Made by a program: the position numbers and the translations under genes
Assembly: GCA_020342155.1 (NCBI GenBank)
Contig: CP070842.1
Span: 1,430,405 to 1,494,404 of the forward strand
Direction: 5' to 3'
DNA: 64,000 nucleotides
From: Dehalococcoidales bacterium
GTDB lineage: Bacteria > Chloroflexota > Dehalococcoidia > Dehalococcoidales > Fen-1064
Notes under the pieces: model-generated
Seen by the model: only the letters and a program-made list of their open reading frames with translations
What the model was told of the DNA's origin: nothing
The model's database searches: none
Part shown: positions 60,996 through 64,000 of the stretch, piece after piece
Layout: each line of letters begins with the position of its first letter
Numbering within the stretch: position 1 is the first letter of the stretch

Positions 60996-61958
60996 TCAAC
61001 CATCAACAAGGTCTAGGGACTGATAGGTTCCTGCATGCCTAGCTTTTTCATAGACGAGCCTGGCAACCGCCGCATCCTCGATGGCAACCCCGGTAGAGTC
61101 GAAAACCGAAATAGCCTCGGGATCTATCCTGCCCTGTTTCTTGCCTGTAACTATGTCACCCAGAGTTGCGTAAACATTATCGACGGTAAACTGACCTCTG
61201 GTGATAGGCATGTTAATCTCTCCAGCCGCCGCGGCCTGTCTGATGTCATCGACGACCACCATCGCTTCTTTCAATATTGATGGCTCTAGTTCCTCTTTTC
61301 CCTCCGCATCTGCGCCGATGGCATTGATATGAGTCCCGGGCTGGACCCATTCCTTCTTCAATAGCGCTTCCCGTGATGGTGTAAGCGTGCAAACGATATC
61401 GGATGTAGTGGCTTCCTCGAGGGTGCTTTTTCTTGGAGAATATTCTGGAAAAGACTGCATGAGCTTCTCCGCAGTAGTCTCGGAGAGGTCGAACACGTTT
61501 ATTCTATGGATCTCGAACAGTTCCGCATGAGCCTGTATCTGCGTATAGGCCTGACGGCCCGCCCCAATTATGCCTAAAGTATGTGAGTCCTGCCGGGCGA
61601 GGTACTTGGACGCGATGGCAGCGGTCGCACCGGTGCGGTAGGCGGTGATATCGGTGGCATCCATCACGGCTAAGGGGTATCCTGTTTCCGGGTCGTTGTG
61701 AATCCAAACGGCCATTACGGTCGGTAATCCTCGGGACAGATTGGCGGTATGTACGTTGACCCATTTCAGTCCGGCGACTCCTGGTAGATAGACGGGCATG
61801 GCCCTGAAGTCGCCCTGATCGACGCTCAGGTACGCTTTGGGTGGCATGTTACCCTTACCCTGTGTCCAGTCACGAAAAGCCTCTTCTACTACCTCAATGA
61901 CTTCGGGCATGCTGAGCAGTCCTCGCATTTCGTTTTTGCTTAGTATCAGTGTGGGCAT
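60996..61958 (-). CDS. Ornithine cyclodeaminase / mu-crystallin family dehydrogenase
   Basis: A 320-residue NAD(P)-dependent enzyme. GLKWVNVHTANLSRGLPTVM provides the lysine of the substrate site; ATDITAYRTGATAAIASKYL and the Rossmann loop LGIIGAGRQAYTQI follow. Members include ornithine cyclodeaminase, archaeal alanine dehydrogenase and ketimine reductases. The sequence does not decide among them. It converges with the CoA-transferase operon and is divergent from the radical SAM gene. Confidence 0.88.
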   Translation of the reverse strand: MPTLILSKNEMRGLLSMPEVIEVVEEAFRDWTQGKGNMPPKAYLSVDQGDFRAMPVYLPGVAGLKWVNVHTANLSRGLPTVMAVWIHNDPETGYPLAVMDATDITAYRTGATAAIASKYLARQDSHTLGIIGAGRQAYTQIQAHAELFEIHRINVFDLSETTAEKLMQSFPEYSPRKSTLEEATTSDIVCTLTPSREALLKKEWVQPGTHINAIGADAEGKEELEPSILKEAMVVVDDIRQAAAAGEINMPITRGQFTVDNVYATLGDIVTGKKQGRIDPEAISVFDSTGVAIEDAAVARLVYEKARHAGTYQSLDLVDG

Positions 61959-62040
61959 CGCATCCTTCCTTGCTCTGACTGGTTTTCTATCCTCAGTACA
62001 ATTTGAATTTACACCTCAGTTGGGTTGCCGTCAAGCATTC

Positions 62041-62069
62041 TTGACAAACCCTATTCCTGATGGTATAGT
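62041..62069 (+). promoter_or_regulatory. Sigma70-type promoter of the radical SAM gene
   Basis: TTGACA at 62041-62046 and TATAGT at 62064-62069 are spaced by 17 bases, 34 bases before the ATG. Confidence 0.75.
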
Positions 62070-62102
62070 ACACGTGTTCTATCACGTAGCGCTGGATAGA
62101 AG

Positions 62103-63293
62103 ATGGAAGTTCAGGACAGGCTGGAAACACTGGTCACCGCCGCCCAGTTCGATGTTTGCAGCTACAGTGGCGTGCACGAGGTTAACCGTGCGTCATCACG
62201 CTTCATTTTCCGGGCGACTCTACCCGGTGGCGGCTCCATGAGCCTTTTCAAGGTTCTTCTGACCAATGTCTGTACTAATGACTGTGCTTATTGTGCTAAT
62301 CAGATGCGCCGGGATATTCGTCGTATCTCTTTCCTCCCCGAAGAACTGGCTAAAATCTTTATGCAGTTGCACTCGAAAAGAATGGTGCAAGGCCTGTTTC
62401 TCAGCTCAGGGGTTGCCGGAAATGCTTCGCGTACTATGGAGTCGATGATAAAAACTGTGGCAATCCTGCGTCACCGCTACCAGTTTCAGGGGTACATTCA
62501 CCTTAAGATTTTACCAGGGGCATCGTTCGACTACGTTGAGGAAGGCTGCAGGCTGGCCACCCGGGTCTCAGTTAACATGGAAGCACCGACAATTGAGCAT
62601 CTGGCCAGACTTAGTTCGAGGAAAGACCTCTACCAGGGAATCCTCGAGCCGATGCATTGGGTGAAGAAGATAAAGGCGGTTGATGAGAGACTGGTACCCT
62701 CGGGGCAGACCACTCAGTTTGTGGTTGGGGCGGCAGGCGAGACCGACCGGGATATCCTGCGTACTTCCTCAGCCCTATATAATGAGCTCGAACTGCGAAG
62801 GGTTTATTTCAGTGCCTTCCGGCCCGTGAAAAACTCACCACTGGAGGGGCAAAGACCGACACCACCATTAAGAGAACACCGACTCTACCAGACCGACTGG
62901 CTGCTGCGGGTCTATGGCTTTACCCCTGCTGAAGTAGAGCTGGCTTTGGGTAAAACAGGTAACCTCTCCTTAGGCAGGGACCCGAAGCTAACCATCGCAC
63001 AGAGGCAACCCTGGCTTTTCCCGGTAGACGTGAATATCGCCAGCTATGACGAGCTCCTGCGTGTGCCGGGTATCGGCCCCACATCGGCAAAACGAATCAT
63101 TGAAACACGTCGCGACCATAGTATCTACTCGGTGGAGCAACTGAGGAAGATGCGAGTTTCTGTGAGAAAGACGGTCCCCTATATCTGGTTCCAGGGCATG
63201 CTTACTACTGAGAAGGAGACACAGCTGTCCTTCATACCCGAAATCGATGATATAGACGAACCGAAACCTACACTGGCTGCTATTCTTGGTTAA
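62103..63293 (+). CDS. Radical SAM protein with C-terminal HhH, putative DNA modification/repair
   Basis: A 396-residue radical SAM protein. The cluster motif is CTNDCAYC (CxxxCxxC, about residues 56-63) within LLTNVCTNDCAYCANQMRRD. The core continues FLSSGVAGNASRTMESM and VSVNMEAPTIEHLARLSSRK. The C-terminal part has a helix-hairpin-helix DNA-binding unit, YDELLRVPGIGPTSAKRIIE. This matches the family of putative DNA modification/repair radical SAM proteins that normally lies next to a uracil-DNA-glycosylase-like partner. None is found within the window on either side. Confidence 0.9.
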   Translation: MEVQDRLETLVTAAQFDVCSYSGVHEVNRASSRFIFRATLPGGGSMSLFKVLLTNVCTNDCAYCANQMRRDIRRISFLPEELAKIFMQLHSKRMVQGLFLSSGVAGNASRTMESMIKTVAILRHRYQFQGYIHLKILPGASFDYVEEGCRLATRVSVNMEAPTIEHLARLSSRKDLYQGILEPMHWVKKIKAVDERLVPSGQTTQFVVGAAGETDRDILRTSSALYNELELRRVYFSAFRPVKNSPLEGQRPTPPLREHRLYQTDWLLRVYGFTPAEVELALGKTGNLSLGRDPKLTIAQRQPWLFPVDVNIASYDELLRVPGIGPTSAKRIIETRRDHSIYSVEQLRKMRVSVRKTVPYIWFQGMLTTEKETQLSFIPEIDDIDEPKPTLAAILG

Positions 63294-63605
63294 GATAGCT
63301 AGTTGACTAAGAGATAAAAGCACATCATACAATAGGGTGAGGCTATGTAACAAAGAATACCATTCAATTCAGGATTCAGATTCAGGTGGTACTAACAAAT
63401 ACCACCTTGTTATTTTATGATAGTATAATAGTGCAAAGTCCGCTAGTAAAAATGTTGGCTAATACTATAGTATTCTTAATTAATTACGAGTTTCTATGAA
63501 GATTCAATGTAATAGTACTTGACGACATAGTCACATGAGAATACGGTTGCTTTTGTCTTACATAAATAAGGATTTGTCGCAAATACAATTAGAGGAGTGT
63601 CATTT
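63294..63605. other. 312-base spacer with terminator
   Basis: It holds the terminator at 63384-63417 after the radical SAM gene. A TTGACG near 63518 could be a -35 box for the 2TM gene, but its -10 (TACGGT) is weak. Nothing else was recognised. Confidence 0.4.
63384..63417 (+). terminator. Terminator after the radical SAM gene
   Basis: AGGTGGTA (63384-63391) pairs perfectly with TACCACCT (63400-63407) and is followed by TGTTATTTTA. Confidence 0.7.
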
Positions 63606-63932
63606 ATGACCAAGGATTTATCTGAAGAGGAAATATATGAAGAAGCCAAGAAAAGAGTAAAAGATAAGAAACGCTTCTATAATCACCTTGGAGCCTACTT
63701 AGTAGTGAATGCTGCCCTGGTACTTATTTGGGCTTTATCCGGTGGTCCAACAGATGAGTGGTCGGGTTATGGTACATGGACAGGAAATAAGTGGTTTCTT
63801 TGGCCTCTAGTAATATGGGGATTCTTTGTCCTGATTAACTTTCTACAGGTCTTTGTATTTAAGTCAAGTGTGTGGCGAGAAAAGACAGCTATAGATAAAG
63901 AAGTAGATAAAATAAAGAAAGGACAAGGTTAG
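63606..63932 (+). CDS. 2TM-domain protein
   Basis: A 108-residue protein with a charged helical start (LSEEEIYEEAKKRVKDKKRF), two membrane helices (NHLGAYLVVNAALVLIWALS; WFLWPLVIWGFFVLINFLQV) and a charged end. This is the 2TM domain pattern. GAGGAG lies 8 bases before the ATG at 63606. Some members are fused to signalling kinases; alone its function is unknown. Confidence 0.82.
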   Translation: MTKDLSEEEIYEEAKKRVKDKKRFYNHLGAYLVVNAALVLIWALSGGPTDEWSGYGTWTGNKWFLWPLVIWGFFVLINFLQVFVFKSSVWREKTAIDKEVDKIKKGQG

Positions 63933-63966
63933 TACGTTAGTCTGACAAGCACAATACCATTAAATG

Positions 63967-63995
63967 AAGGGGGGCAATATGGCTCCCTTTCTTTT
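63967..63995 (+). terminator. Terminator after the 2TM gene
   Basis: AAGGGGG pairs with GCTCCCTT (one wobble, loop about GCAATATG), followed by TCTTTT. It lies about 35 bases after the stop. Confidence 0.65.
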
Positions 63996-64000
63996 AATAG

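Overview
The window looks like chromosomal DNA of a Chloroflexota bacterium, probably a Dehalococcoidia-like lineage. This is inferred from gene content and was not tested by phylogeny. The supporting traits are a T-box controlled isoleucyl-tRNA synthetase, many lipoproteins but no lipopolysaccharide genes, ADP-forming acyl-CoA synthetases, paired acyl-CoA dehydrogenases, CaiB/BaiF CoA-transferases, an archaeal-type NrpR regulator beside glnA, and a KARI that resembles the fungal enzyme. Most of the window is dense, ordinary housekeeping sequence. The stretch from about 23 to 31 kb is visibly richer in A+T and accessory in content.

Layout. 0-9 kb: the start of a split transketolase, an ADP-forming acyl-CoA synthetase-like protein, KARI, TrpB2, an HtrA lipoprotein protease, and ileS with its T-box leader. 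9-14 kb: one leftward run that reads, in transcription order, rpsF-ssb-rpsR-rpmH-rnpA-yidD-(beta-propeller lipoprotein)-yidC-jag. It joins the ribosomal and membrane-insertion modules. 14-16 kb: tRNA-Asp, a crotonase-fold gene, and a degenerate copy of the tRNA 3' half. 16-23 kb: a poly-glutamate lipoprotein, then a sugar-phosphate cluster (glpX, PPi-type phosphofructokinase, class II aldolase, phosphoglycerate mutase, ROK glucokinase).

23-31 kb: single unrelated genes (PKD-domain exported protein, serine hydrolase, two GNAT acetyltransferases, DUF2177 protein, small membrane protein) are separated by at least six copies of a short same-orientation repeat, giving a cassette-like array. 31-43 kb: hydrolase, sirtuin, C_GCAxxG_C_C protein, DUF1614 protein, an acyl-CoA dehydrogenase pair, lipoproteins, PlsY, metallophosphoesterase and TrpF. 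42-47 kb (leftward): hisH-hisF and glnA-nrpR-thiF. 47.6-55.4 kb: two divergent XRE regulators, an ImmA/IrrE-like remnant, and a six-gene membrane operon (two small membrane proteins, exported DUF4129 protein, DUF4350, MoxR ATPase, DUF58). 55.4-64 kb: a second ADP-forming synthetase-like gene, a ferredoxin and Cys-rich pair, two CaiB/BaiF transferases, an ornithine cyclodeaminase/mu-crystallin family enzyme, a radical SAM/HhH protein and a 2TM protein.

The most noteworthy signals are: the repeat/cassette array; a structured, terminator-ended leader ahead of the PKD-domain gene; the MoxR-DUF58-DUF4350-DUF4129 operon beside paired XRE regulators; the glnA-nrpR linkage; the tRNA-Asp islet; and a 116-bp yidC/jag coding overlap. 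All positions were read by eye; no database search was run.
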